64,000 nt of DNA from Croceicoccus marinus (GTDB taxonomy: Bacteria; Pseudomonadota; Alphaproteobacteria; Sphingomonadales; Sphingomonadaceae): positions 2,629,501-2,693,500 of the forward strand of contig NZ_CP019602.1 in assembly GCF_001661675.2 (NCBI RefSeq), in the 5' to 3' direction. The position numbers and the translations under genes are program-made. The notes under the pieces are model-generated. The model did not search any database. It worked only from the letters and a program-made list of their open reading frames with translations, and was not told the DNA's origin. Every line of letters starts with the position of its first letter. The first letter of the stretch is position 1. Below are positions 35,304-46,069 of this stretch, piece by piece.

Positions 35304-36812
35304 CTATGCGCGCGGCGGCTGGCGGCGATAGCTCAGCGCTTCGGCGACATGGGCGCGGCCGATGGTGTCGGCGCCCGCCAGATCGGCGATGGTGCGCGCG
35401 ACGCGCAGCAGGCGGGTAAAGCCGCGGGCCGACAGGCGCATCTTTTCCGCCGCATCCATCAGCAGCTTGCGCCCCGCCTCGTCCGGCGCGGCGAAGCGGT
35501 CCAGCGCCTCTCCGTCAAGCGCGGCGTTGTTGCGCATCGGCGTGCCTTCCAGCCTTGCGGTCTGGATCGCGCGCGCCGCCCGGACGCGCGCGGCGACGTC
35601 CGCGCTGCCTTCGCTGGGCGGCGGCAGGGCCAGGTCGCGGGCGGAGACCGGTTCCACTTCCACATGCAGGTCGATGCGGTCGAGCAGCGGGCCGGACACG
35701 CGGCTCTGGTAGTCGGCGGCGCATTTGGGCGCGCGCGAACAGGCCAGCGCCGGATCGCCCAGGTGCCCGCAGCGGCACGGGTTCATCGCCGCCACAAGCT
35801 GGACGCGGGCCGGGAAGGTCACATGCGCATTGGCGCGCGCGACGCTGACCTCGCCCGTTTCCAGCGGCTGGCGCAGCGAATCGAGCGCATTGCGCTGGAA
35901 CTCGGGCAATTCGTCGAGGAACAGCACGCCCAGATGCGCCAGGCTGACTTCGCCGGGGCGGATCCTCAGCCCGCCGCCCGTCAGCGCCGCGATGCTGGCC
36001 GAATGATGCGGGCTGCGGAACGGGCGCGCGCGGCTGATGCGGCCGTCCTGCAGCATTCCCGCCACCGATTGCACCATCGAAGTTTCCAGCACTTCCTCGG
36101 TCGTGAGGTCGGGCAATATGCCGGGCAGGCAGCTGGCCATCAGCGACTTGCCCGCGCCGGGCGGGCCGACCATCAGCAGGTTGTGACCGCCCGCCGCCGC
36201 GATTTCCAATGCGCGCTTGGCGGTTTCCTGGCCCTTCACCTGTTTCAGGTCGGGGCCGTGCGTACGTTCCGCCAACTCGCCCTTTTCGGGCAGCGGCAAT
36301 TGCTGGACGCCTTTCAGATGGTTGAGCAGGCTCACAAGGTCGGGCGCGGCGACCACGGCGGTCTCGCTCGCCCAGCGCGCTTCGGCGCCCTGCGCGGCGG
36401 GACAGATCAGCGCCTTGTCCTCGCTCGCCGCATGGATCGCGGCGGGCAGCACGCCGGACGAGGCCACGATGCGCCCGTCGAGCGCAAGTTCGCCCACCGC
36501 GACATGATCGGCCAGCTGCTCGCCATCGGTGACGCCCATCGCGGCCAGAAGGGCGAGCGCGATCGGCAGGTCGAAATGCGAACCCTCCTTGGGCAGATCG
36601 GCGGGCGACATGTTGACGGTGATGCGCTTGGGCGGCAGTGCCAGCCCCATCGCGGCCAGCGCGGCACGCACGCGTTCACGGCTTTCGCCCACGGCCTTGT
36701 CGGGCAGGCCGACGATCTGGAAAGCGGGAAGCCCCGATGCCAGCTGGCATTGGACTTCCACGCGGCGAACCTCGAGGCCCAGATAGGCCACCGTCTGCAC
36801 CAGCGCGACCAT
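35304..36812 (-). CDS. comM: YifB/ComM-family Mg-chelatase-like AAA+ ATPase
   Basis: A 502-residue protein with an N-terminal Lon-protease-like (ChlI) domain ('GLPAFQIVGLPDKAVGESRE'), a central AAA+ core ('NLLMVGPPGAGKSLMASCLP', Walker B 'GVLFLDELPEF') with a Cys-containing insert ('MNPCRCGHLGDPALACSRAP') and a C-terminal Mg_chelatase_C domain ('GFTRLLRVARTIADLAG'). ComM is a helicase that promotes branch migration in natural transformation; its role in sphingomonads is inferred. The start overlaps no other gene. Confidence 0.94.
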   Translation of the reverse strand: MVALVQTVAYLGLEVRRVEVQCQLASGLPAFQIVGLPDKAVGESRERVRAALAAMGLALPPKRITVNMSPADLPKEGSHFDLPIALALLAAMGVTDGEQLADHVAVGELALDGRIVASSGVLPAAIHAASEDKALICPAAQGAEARWASETAVVAAPDLVSLLNHLKGVQQLPLPEKGELAERTHGPDLKQVKGQETAKRALEIAAAGGHNLLMVGPPGAGKSLMASCLPGILPDLTTEEVLETSMVQSVAGMLQDGRISRARPFRSPHHSASIAALTGGGLRIRPGEVSLAHLGVLFLDELPEFQRNALDSLRQPLETGEVSVARANAHVTFPARVQLVAAMNPCRCGHLGDPALACSRAPKCAADYQSRVSGPLLDRIDLHVEVEPVSARDLALPPPSEGSADVAARVRAARAIQTARLEGTPMRNNAALDGEALDRFAAPDEAGRKLLMDAAEKMRLSARGFTRLLRVARTIADLAGADTIGRAHVAEALSYRRQPPRA

Positions 36813-37023
36813 GATTGAAGAGTATCCTTGCGACCTTGAGGCCCACGGCTATGAATCAGCACGGCCTGCGCTGTCCAGCCCGCTTGCCGCTTGACTCACA
36901 GCTGCAACGCCAGTAACCGCGCCCCCAGACGCTGCCTGTTTCGGGCAGCCCTTTTTGTTGGCACTGGCCCGGTAAAGCGGGCGCGGTGTCGGAAACACAG
37001 TTTTCGGATTTGGGAATTTCACC

Positions 37024-37158
37024 ATGAAGCGCACTTTTCAGCCGAGCAATCTCGTGCGTAAGCGCCGCCACGGTTTCCGCACCCGCAGCGCCACCCCCGG
37101 TGGCCGCAACGTGCTGCGTGCGCGCCGTGCCCGCGGCCGCAAGAAGCTGAGCGCCTGA
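37024..37158 (+). CDS. rpmH: 50S ribosomal protein L34
   Basis: A 44-residue, very basic protein ([20 protein letters not shown]..., ending RGRKKLSA) with the invariant L34 sequence. It is the first gene of the conserved rpmH-rnpA-yidD-yidC-engB cluster. The gene is too short for many ORF callers. About 210 bases of upstream sequence should hold its promoter. Confidence 0.97.
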   Translation: MKRTFQPSNLVRKRRHGFRTRSATPGGRNVLRARRARGRKKLSA

Positions 37159-37264
37159 GGCTTTCGAGCCTACGCTCACGCGATTCGCATGATCATCGAA
37201 GCGCCGGCCGGGTCCGCCCGTGCCGGCGTTTTGCGTTTGCGGATCGCGGGCGTAATCTTGCGCG

Positions 37265-37702
37265 ATGACGACCGCAGCCCCCAGCGTAATTCGCAAACGC
37301 CGCGATTTCCTGGCCGCGAACAAGGGCCTGCGCGTGGCGCGGCCGGGTTTCGTGCTGCTGGCGCGGCCCAACGGGCTGGATGAAGACGGTGACGCGGGCC
37401 CGATGCGCTTTGGCATCACCGTCACCAAGAAGATCGGCAATGCGGTGGTGCGCAACCGCATGAAGCGGCGCTTTCGCGAATTGCTGCGTGCCGAACTGCC
37501 GCTGCATGGCCTGCCCGGTCACGATCACGTGCTGATCGGCCGCGACAACGGGGTCGAGCGGGATTTCGCGCAGCTGCGCGAGGAGCTGCGCGCCGCGCTG
37601 ACCCGCGCCCGCGAAGGCAAGGGCGATCCGCCCCGCAAGAGGAATCCGGGCAAAAGGACTCCGGGCAAGAGGAATCCGGCCCGCAAGGGACCGAAGCGTT
37701 GA
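37265..37702 (+). CDS. rnpA: Ribonuclease P protein component
   Basis: RnpA is the protein subunit that assists RNase P RNA in tRNA 5' maturation. The 145 residues contain '[20 protein letters not shown]', '[20 protein letters not shown]' and 'RRFRELLR' (the RNR motif). The last 30 residues form a basic repetitive tail ([19 protein letters not shown]) encoded by a short direct repeat, which extends beyond the usual C-terminus. The stop overlaps the TTG start of yidD. Confidence 0.95.
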   Translation: MTTAAPSVIRKRRDFLAANKGLRVARPGFVLLARPNGLDEDGDAGPMRFGITVTKKIGNAVVRNRMKRRFRELLRAELPLHGLPGHDHVLIGRDNGVERDFAQLREELRAALTRAREGKGDPPRKRNPGKRTPGKRNPARKGPKR

Positions 37703-37908
37703 AGTATGTTTTCATCGCCATCGCCCGTGCATGGCAGCTGGGTCCGTCGCTGATCCTGCCGCCGTCCTGCCGCTTCACGCCCTCGTGCTCGGAATATGCG
37801 ATCCAGGCGCTGAGGAAGCATGGCGCGATTAAGGGTGGATGGCTGGCGACGAAGCGACTATTGCGCTGCCACCCGTGGGGTGGGTGCGGCCATGATCCGG
37901 TTCCGTGA
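37699..37908 (+). CDS. yidD: Membrane protein insertion efficiency factor YidD
   Basis: A 69-residue protein with the conserved YidD block '[19 protein letters not shown]' and '[20 protein letters not shown]' ending DPVP. It assists YidC-dependent membrane insertion. It starts with TTG overlapping the rnpA stop, with AAGGGA upstream. The stop codon lies inside the first unit of a 19-bp tandem repeat. Confidence 0.93.
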   Translation: MKYVFIAIARAWQLGPSLILPPSCRFTPSCSEYAIQALRKHGAIKGGWLATKRLLRCHPWGGCGHDPVP

Positions 37909-37972
37909 CCGGACACCGGTTCCGTGACCGGACACCGGTTCCGTGACCGGACACCGGTTCCGTGACCGGACA
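37897..37972 (+). repeat. Four exact 19-bp tandem repeats at the yidD/yidC boundary
   Basis: The unit CCGGTTCCGTGACCGGACA is repeated four times without a mismatch or spacer. Each unit contains the small palindrome CCGGT-N6-ACCGG. The first copy encodes the end of YidD and its stop codon; the other three lie in the leader of yidC. There are no spacers, so it is not a CRISPR array. Confidence 0.97.
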
Positions 37973-38035
37973 GGGGCCATGAATTTTTGGACGTGCGCCC
38001 GGCTTTGCGGCGCCTGAATTTTTGATCGACTGGAT

Positions 38036-39814
38036 TTGGATTTGGAAAACCAGCGCAATATCGTGGTCGCACTGGTCCTCGTGGCCTTGCTGCTGTTTGG
38101 CTGGGATTCGGCCATGCAGTATTTCTATCCGCAGCCCGCGGTGGAAGCGCAGAACGCGGTGCATGCCGATGCCGCGGCGGGCGAACCCGCCCCATCGGGA
38201 CGCAACCGCGAAGGCGGGCTGACCGCTGCCGCCGACATCGCCGAGGAAGAGCGCGACCTGGAGACGCAGCTTGCCGATGCGGGCCGCGTCGCGATCGAGG
38301 CGCCCGCGGTCGAAGGCTCGATCAATCCGGTCGGCGCGCGGATCGACGACCTGACGCTGACCCGTCACCGCCAGACGGTCGAAAAGGATTCGCCGCCCGT
38401 CCGGCTGTTCTCGCCCAATGGCACGCCCGCGCAATATTTCAGCCAGTTCGGCTGGGTCGGAGACGGCGTGGCCACCCCTGGCCCGGATACCGTCTGGCAG
38501 ACCGAAGGCGGCCCGCTGACACCGTCCAGCCCGGTCACGCTGCGCTGGAACAACGGACAGGGCCAGCTTTTCACGATCCGGCTGGAAGTCGACGACAATT
38601 ATCTGATCACCGCGACCCAGACCGTCGCCAACACGGGCAGCGGCCCGGTGGTGGTGCAGCCATACGGCTTCATCAACCGCACCAGCCGCACCGCCAGCAG
38701 CGACATCTGGAACGTGCAATCCGGCCCGATCGCCGATGTCGAGAACTCGGTCGATTTCGGCACCGATTACGACGATCTCGACGATGCGAATGTCATCCCT
38801 GCCGAGGGCAATTCGGAATGGCTGGGCTTTACCGACATCTACTGGCTGTCGGCGCTGATCCCCGAGGAAGCCGCCGCTGCCGATGCATCGTTCCGCGCGC
38901 TGGGCGACCAGCATTATCGCGCCGACCTGATCTATGATCCGGTCACGGTGCAGCCGGGCCGCCAGGCGTCGCGCACCACGCGGCTGTTCGCGGGCGCCAA
39001 GGAGAGCGAGGTCCTGGAAGCCTATGAGGCGCAGGGCGTCGACCGGTTCAGCCTGGCGATCGACTGGGGCTGGTTCCGCTGGTTCGAAAAGCCGATCCTG
39101 TGGCTGCTGAAAGCGCTGTTCAGCGTGGTGGGCAATTTCGGCGTGGCGATCATCCTGCTGACAGTGATCGTGCGCGGCGTGATGTTCCCGATCGCGCAGA
39201 AGCAGTTCGCCAGCATGGCCGCGATGCGCGCGGTGCAGCCCAAGATGAAGGCGCTGCAGGAACGCTACAAGGACGACAAGCAGACGCTTCAGCAGGAGAT
39301 GATGAAGCTCTACAAGCAGGAAAAGGTGAACCCGCTGGCGGGCTGCCTGCCGATGTTCCTGCAGATCCCGGTCTTCTTCGCGCTGTACAAGGTGCTGCTG
39401 ATCTCGATCGACATGCGCCACCAGCCCTTCGTGCTGTGGATCCGCGACCTGTCCGCACCCGATCCGGCGCATATACTGAACCTGTTCGGCCTGCTGGACT
39501 TCCAGCCGCCCGGCTTCCTGGCGATCGGCGTGCTGGCGCTGCTGCTGGGCCTGACCATGTTCCTGCAGTTTAAGCTGAACCCGGCGCAGATGGATCCGGC
39601 GCAGCAGCAGATCTTCATGATCATGCCCTGGGTGCTGATGTTCGTGATGGCGCCGTTCGCGGCGGGCCTGCTGATCTACTGGATCACGTCCAACACGCTG
39701 ACCATCGCGCAGCAGAAATATCTCTATTCGCGCCATCCGCAGCTGAAGGAGCTGGCGGCGAAGGACGCCGAAGAGAAGAAGCGCAAGGCCGAAGAAGCGA
39801 AGGCGAAAGCGTGA
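38036..39814 (+). CDS. yidC: Membrane protein insertase YidC
   Basis: A 592-residue insertase. It has an N-terminal helix ('NIVVALVLVALLLFGWDSAM'), a large periplasmic beta-sandwich domain (about 60-350) and the five-helix YidC/Oxa1 core beginning 'LKALFSVVGNFGVAIILLTV', with 'VNPLAGCLPMFLQIPVFFAL'. The basic C-terminus is Glu/Lys/Ala-rich. No ATG or clear SD is available: TTG 38036 or TTG 38042 is the likely start, so translation may depend on upstream yidD. The stop overlaps the engB GTG. Confidence 0.95.
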   Translation: MDLENQRNIVVALVLVALLLFGWDSAMQYFYPQPAVEAQNAVHADAAAGEPAPSGRNREGGLTAAADIAEEERDLETQLADAGRVAIEAPAVEGSINPVGARIDDLTLTRHRQTVEKDSPPVRLFSPNGTPAQYFSQFGWVGDGVATPGPDTVWQTEGGPLTPSSPVTLRWNNGQGQLFTIRLEVDDNYLITATQTVANTGSGPVVVQPYGFINRTSRTASSDIWNVQSGPIADVENSVDFGTDYDDLDDANVIPAEGNSEWLGFTDIYWLSALIPEEAAAADASFRALGDQHYRADLIYDPVTVQPGRQASRTTRLFAGAKESEVLEAYEAQGVDRFSLAIDWGWFRWFEKPILWLLKALFSVVGNFGVAIILLTVIVRGVMFPIAQKQFASMAAMRAVQPKMKALQERYKDDKQTLQQEMMKLYKQEKVNPLAGCLPMFLQIPVFFALYKVLLISIDMRHQPFVLWIRDLSAPDPAHILNLFGLLDFQPPGFLAIGVLALLLGLTMFLQFKLNPAQMDPAQQQIFMIMPWVLMFVMAPFAAGLLIYWITSNTLTIAQQKYLYSRHPQLKELAAKDAEEKKRKAEEAKAKA

Positions 39815-40497
39815 CCGATACGCCCACCCCCGGCGATTCGCCCGAAGAGCAGCGCAGCGCCGAATATCAGGAGCGTGCGCGCAAGCTGTTCTCGGGCCCG
39901 GTCAATTTCCTGCTCAGCGCGCCCGAGCTGAGGTTCCTGCCGGAACCGACGGTGCCGGAAATCGCGGTGGCGGGCCGGTCGAACGTGGGCAAGTCCTCGC
40001 TGCTCAACGCGCTGACGGGCCGCAAGTCGATCGCGCGCACCTCGGTCACGCCGGGGCGCACGCAGGAGCTGAACTATTTCGACGTCGGCGGGGGCGAGAG
40101 CGGGCCGGTGCAGTTCCGGCTGGTCGACATGCCCGGATACGGCTTTGCCAAGGCGCCGCTGGCGATCGTCAGGAAATGGCGCTTCCTGGTGAACGACTAT
40201 CTGCGCGGGCGGCAGGTGCTGAAGCGCACGCTGCTGCTGATCGACGCGCGCCACGGAATCAAGCCGGTGGACCACGAGATCATGGAGATGCTGGACACGG
40301 CGGCGGTATCCTATCGCATCGTGCTGACCAAGGCGGACAAGATCAAGGCGAGCGAACTGGAAGACGTCACCGCCCGCACCCTGGCCGAGGCGCGCAAGCA
40401 TTCGGGCGCCTATCCCGGCATTTCAGTGACGTCATCGGAAAAGGGCATGGGCATCGCCGAACTGCGCGGCTTCGTGCTGGAGAGCGCGGAGATCTGA
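39811..40497 (+). CDS. engB: Ribosome biogenesis GTP-binding protein YihA/EngB
   Basis: A 228-residue GTPase needed for 50S assembly and cell division. Motifs are G1 'GRSNVGKSSLLNAL', G3 'DMPGYGFAK' and G4 'LTKADK'. The first 40 residues are a hydrophilic extension. It starts with GTG overlapping the yidC stop (GTGA), so it is translationally coupled. In many sphingomonads argB follows; here an opposite-strand YitT-type gene does. Confidence 0.95.
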   Translation: MTDTPTPGDSPEEQRSAEYQERARKLFSGPVNFLLSAPELRFLPEPTVPEIAVAGRSNVGKSSLLNALTGRKSIARTSVTPGRTQELNYFDVGGGESGPVQFRLVDMPGYGFAKAPLAIVRKWRFLVNDYLRGRQVLKRTLLLIDARHGIKPVDHEIMEMLDTAAVSYRIVLTKADKIKASELEDVTARTLAEARKHSGAYPGISVTSSEKGMGIAELRGFVLESAEI

Positions 40498-40521
40498 TCG
40501 CCGCCGCTTCGATCGCCGCGG

Positions 40522-41181
40522 TCAGTGGCCGACGTAGCGGCCGGGGCGATGGTTCACCATCAGGATCGAATTGATCGCCAGCGCCGACAGGACCGAGATC
40601 ACGAACGGCTTCCAGTCCAGCGTGACGAGCGAGGCGCTGACGATCACCGCGTCGCCGATCATCTGCGTGCGGCCCGCGTTCCAGCCCTTCGTCTTCATCA
40701 GCGCCAGCGCCACGATGCCCGAACCGCCCACGCCCGCGCCGTGGCGCGCCAGCGACAATATGCCCAGCCCCGCCATCCAGCCGCCCAGCAGCGCGGCGAA
40801 CACCGGATCGACCCTTTCGGTGACGATGCCCCAAGGCACGACAAGGCCCAGCACCATGATCGCCGCATTGGCGAGCAGCGTCTTCAACGCAAAGGCGCGC
40901 CCCATGACCCGCGCAGCCAGGAAGAAGAACGGGATGTTGATCACGATGAACAAGGTCGTGGCCGGCACCGGCACTAGATACGACGCCAGCAGCGCCACGC
41001 CCGCCATGCCGCCCGTCACCAGCCCCGCCTGTTTCAGCAGCACCACGGCAAAGGCGATCATGCTGCTGCCGATCACGATGGCATAGCAGTCCTCTGCCAG
41101 CGAATGGCGCATCCGGTCGCGCGCCGCAGGATGGGGGGCGCTGTCGGTCATCGGGAAGCGGGTATCGGTCGGCTGCTGCAT
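40522..41181 (-). CDS. YitT-family membrane protein
   Basis: A 219-residue protein with five to six membrane helices ('AIVIGSSMIAFAVVLLKQAG', 'VTGGMAGVALLASYLV', 'TLFIVINIPFFFLAARVMGR', 'AIMVLGLVVPWG', 'ISVLSALAINSILMV'). The pattern matches the YitT_membrane (DUF161) domain without the cytosolic DUF2179 tail. Function unknown. AAGGA is 5 bases before the chosen ATG. It is convergent with engB. Confidence 0.85.
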   Translation of the reverse strand: MQQPTDTRFPMTDSAPHPAARDRMRHSLAEDCYAIVIGSSMIAFAVVLLKQAGLVTGGMAGVALLASYLVPVPATTLFIVINIPFFFLAARVMGRAFALKTLLANAAIMVLGLVVPWGIVTERVDPVFAALLGGWMAGLGILSLARHGAGVGGSGIVALALMKTKGWNAGRTQMIGDAVIVSASLVTLDWKPFVISVLSALAINSILMVNHRPGRYVGH

Positions 41182-41401
41182 GGCGTCCTTCGGATCAGCG
41201 AAACGGCCAGGCATCCTCTTGTCGCCCGCGGTTGTGACGGCTGCGGGCCTTGGCGCGGCCTTTTGCGTATCCGGCGGCGCGGCGCAAGCCCCGATGGCGG
41301 CCAGCGGCGGACTGGAAACGGCAGCGGCCCCGCCCTATGGTCGCCCCATCCGGGCATGCCGCAAGCGTCCCCGACGACAACCCGCCAAAGGAATGATCAT
41401 C

Positions 41402-41854
41402 ATGTCGCTTGTCATCGCCGTCGCCGCGCTCTGGTCGCTTGGGGGCGGTACCGCCCCGGCTGCTCCCCCGCCCGCCCCCGCGGCCACGCAAGCTCCTTCC
41501 GCGATCGATGCCGCGACCCAGACCGCCGCGACCGCCGCCGCGCGCGACTGGCTGGCGCTGATCGATGGCGGGCAATGGCAGGAAAGCTGGCAGCAGGCGG
41601 GCATATTGTTTCGCTCGCAGATCACCTCCGACCGCTGGACCCGGCAGGTGCAGCCGGTGCGCGAGCCGCTGGGCGCGGTCGTTTCGCGCGAGCTTGTCCA
41701 GACCAATGCCGCCGACAGCCTGCCAGGCGCGCCTGCCGGCGATTATGTGGTGCTGCAGTTCCGCAGCGACTTCGCTGACATGCAGGACACGATCGAGACG
41801 GTGACGCTGGCGCGGGGCGATTCGGGCTGGGCGGTGATCGGCTATTTCATCAGG
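41402..41854 (+). CDS. DUF4019 domain protein, probably exported
   Basis: An approximately 150-residue protein; the frame stops at 41861-41863. The first 20 residues look like a signal peptide, followed by a Pro/Ala linker. The DUF4019 fold is seen in 'AARDWLALIDGGQWQESWQQ', 'FRSQITSDRWTRQVQPVREP' and 'DTIETVTLARGDSGWAVIGY'. Such proteins are periplasmic with unknown function. AAAGGA precedes two nearby ATGs (41393 and 41402); the second has better spacing. Confidence 0.75.
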
Positions 41855-41932
41855 GCCGCCTGACTTTCCGCGATCGGGGCGCGGGATCAGACCGCTCGAC
41901 TTCACCGGCACAGGGGTTTAATCCCGCAACCC

Positions 41933-42634
41933 ATGAAATTGATCATCGGCAACAAGAACTATTCCAGCTGGTCGCTGCGCGGATGGCTCGCGGCGAAGCA
42001 GTCCGGCCTCTCGTTCGAGGAGATCACCGTCAACATCAGCGGCGAGGACTGGGAAGAGGCCAAGAAGGGCTGGGCCGATGTGCAGCCGTCCAGCGGCAAG
42101 GTGCCGATCCTGTGGGACGGCGAGGTGGTGATCTGGGACAGCCTGGCGATCCTGGAATATCTCGACGACAAGGTGCGCGAGGATTCGATGAATGCCAGCA
42201 AGGCCGCCGGGATCGGCAGCCGGTTCTGGCCGAAGGATCCCGTGGCGCGCGGCCTGTGCCGGTCGATGGTCGCCGAGATGCACAGCGCCTATCAGCCGCT
42301 GCGCCGCGAGATGCCGATGAACGTGCGCCGCCGGGTCGAGGGGATCGCGGTCAGCGACGAGGCCATGGGCAATGTGGTGCGCATTCTCTCGCTATGGGCC
42401 GAGGCGCGGTCGCGTTTCGGTTCGGGCGGGCCGTTCCTGTTCGGCAGCTATTCGGCGGCCGACATCTTCTATGCGCCCGTGATCAGCCGGTTCATGACCT
42501 ATGGCGTCGGCGTCCCCAAGTTCGCCGAGACCTACATGGAAGCGATCTGGGAACACGACTGGATGCAGGAATGGATCGCCGGCGCCGAGGACGAGGACTG
42601 GCGGATCGAGGCGTTCGAGATCGCGGCGGAATAG
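41933..42634 (+). CDS. Glutathione S-transferase family protein
   Basis: A 233-residue protein. The N-terminal thioredoxin fold starts 'MKLIIGNKNYSSWSLRGWLA' with Ser residues at the usual glutathione-thiol position, then 'SGKVPILWDGEVVIWDSLAI' (cis-Pro and SNAIL-like motif). The C-terminal all-helical domain has 'FGSYSAADIFYAPVISRFMT'. This is the GST class widespread in alphaproteobacteria; its substrate is unknown. It is convergent with the DUF2165 gene, with only two bases between stops. Confidence 0.9.
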   Translation: MKLIIGNKNYSSWSLRGWLAAKQSGLSFEEITVNISGEDWEEAKKGWADVQPSSGKVPILWDGEVVIWDSLAILEYLDDKVREDSMNASKAAGIGSRFWPKDPVARGLCRSMVAEMHSAYQPLRREMPMNVRRRVEGIAVSDEAMGNVVRILSLWAEARSRFGSGGPFLFGSYSAADIFYAPVISRFMTYGVGVPKFAETYMEAIWEHDWMQEWIAGAEDEDWRIEAFEIAAE

Positions 42635-42636
42635 GG

Positions 42637-43101
42637 CTAGTCGCCGCGCTGGCTGACATGGATCAGGCTTGGCATCGCGATCGCGCCATAGGCCCAGGAC
42701 CCCATCATCGGCCCTTCGCCCAGCGGCATCTGCCATAGCTGATAGCCCGCCACCGCGACGCGCTGGAACAGCCCCCACCAGTTGAGGATCGCGCAGCCCA
42801 GCCCGATCCTGGTCCAGCGCTTGCCGCGTTCGAACGCGGCGACATCGGCGCGGCGCAGCGCGAACAGGTGCCACGCGCCATACAGGCACAGCAGCGCCGC
42901 CGCCCCCTCCATCGCGAAGACCAGCGCCATGGCGATCACGATCAGCCACGGCGGCGGCACCGGCAGCAGCGTGACCGGATTGGCGGTATAGGTGAAGAAG
43001 TCGAAGGCCATGCCGATATTGGCCAGATTATGCGCGAGATAGAGCAGCGCGATAGATCCGACGATTGCGCTGATCAGCGCCTTCAGAATCCGGTCGGTCA
43101 T
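42637..43101 (-). CDS. DUF2165 family membrane protein
   Basis: A 154-residue protein with four hydrophobic helices ('ISAIVGSIALLYLAHNLANI', 'WLIVIAMALVFAMEGAAALL', 'IGLGCAILNWWGLFQRVAVA') and the conserved 'MALVFAMEG' and 'WNWWG-like' positions of DUF2165. Function unknown. It is divergent from ligA. Confidence 0.8.
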   Translation of the reverse strand: MTDRILKALISAIVGSIALLYLAHNLANIGMAFDFFTYTANPVTLLPVPPPWLIVIAMALVFAMEGAAALLCLYGAWHLFALRRADVAAFERGKRWTRIGLGCAILNWWGLFQRVAVAGYQLWQMPLGEGPMMGSWAYGAIAMPSLIHVSQRGD

Positions 43102-43149
43102 GCTAACAGTCCCCCCGGAATGTCGCGCGCCCCTGCGGTGCGTGGATAG

Positions 43150-45372
<2,223 letters not shown>

Positions 45373-45376
45373 CGAT

Positions 45377-46069
45377 TCAGGGCCGCTCCACCCATTTCAT
45401 CACCGAGCTTTCGAACGGCGTCCATGCACCCGTCAGGATACCCGCACGGCGTAGGCTTTCGCCCACCCATTCGTTGCAGGTGAGATAGAGCGTATAGGTG
45501 CCGCGCGCGTCATAGAACACGTCCTGCGGCCCATAGCCGGGATAGGATCGGCGCTGCCCCGGCGGCGGCAGGTCGCGCAGCAGCGCGCGGACGAGGAGGC
45601 GATATTGCTCGCGGCTGATGCGAAGGGGGCGATAGTGTTCCGAAGGCTGCGGGCTTGCCCAATGCTCGACATGCATCAGCCCCTCGCCGCCCATCGTCGC
45701 CACGCGCAGCACCAGAAGTGGCGACAGATCGGCCCATGTCGGCGTGTCGAGGAACACTTCCCGCTGGCCCCAGCTGATCCCGACGTGGGTATAGGGCCGG
45801 TACGGATTGCCGATGTCGGCGGGCGGGAAGACGCGGTGCCAGTCCAGCCCCTCGGCTCGGACCGGCATGACGATGGAGTTGTGGACGCCATTGGTCGCGA
45901 TCAGGATCTCAACCCCGTCATCGGTTTCCCGGAAGTCGCGATTGACCGGAAAGGACGAGCCGATCCAGCCACACAGGAAATAGGCCCCCAGCGCCAGCGC
46001 CGCCCATCCGGCGACCGCGCGCAGGAGCGCTAGCGCGCGCTTCGCCGCCGCAGCCACAGGATCGACCAA
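45377..46069 (-). CDS. TIGR02117 (DUF2459) family protein
   Basis: A 230-residue protein with one N-terminal membrane helix ('RAVAGWAALALGAYFLCGWI') and a periplasmic domain with 'ILIATNGVHNSIVMPVRAEG', 'YTHVGISWGQREVFLDTPTW', 'SEHYRPLRISREQYRLL' and the catalytic-looking 'YLTCNEWVGESLRRAG'. The conserved Cys and His suggest a papain-like fold; function unproven. The TTG start overlaps the prmA 3' end by 40 bases; GTG 46057 is also possible. Confidence 0.82.
   Translation of the reverse strand: MVDPVAAAAKRALALLRAVAGWAALALGAYFLCGWIGSSFPVNRDFRETDDGVEILIATNGVHNSIVMPVRAEGLDWHRVFPPADIGNPYRPYTHVGISWGQREVFLDTPTWADLSPLLVLRVATMGGEGLMHVEHWASPQPSEHYRPLRISREQYRLLVRALLRDLPPPGQRRSYPGYGPQDVFYDARGTYTLYLTCNEWVGESLRRAGILTGAWTPFESSVMKWVERP

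Noticed and set aside
37897..37972. Possible CRISPR-like array
   Set aside because: The four 19-bp units are contiguous without spacers, and no cas genes are present.
37979..38017. 12-codon frame ahead of yidC as a leader peptide
   Set aside because: No amino-acid bias or conserved signal to support it; the SD is unclear.
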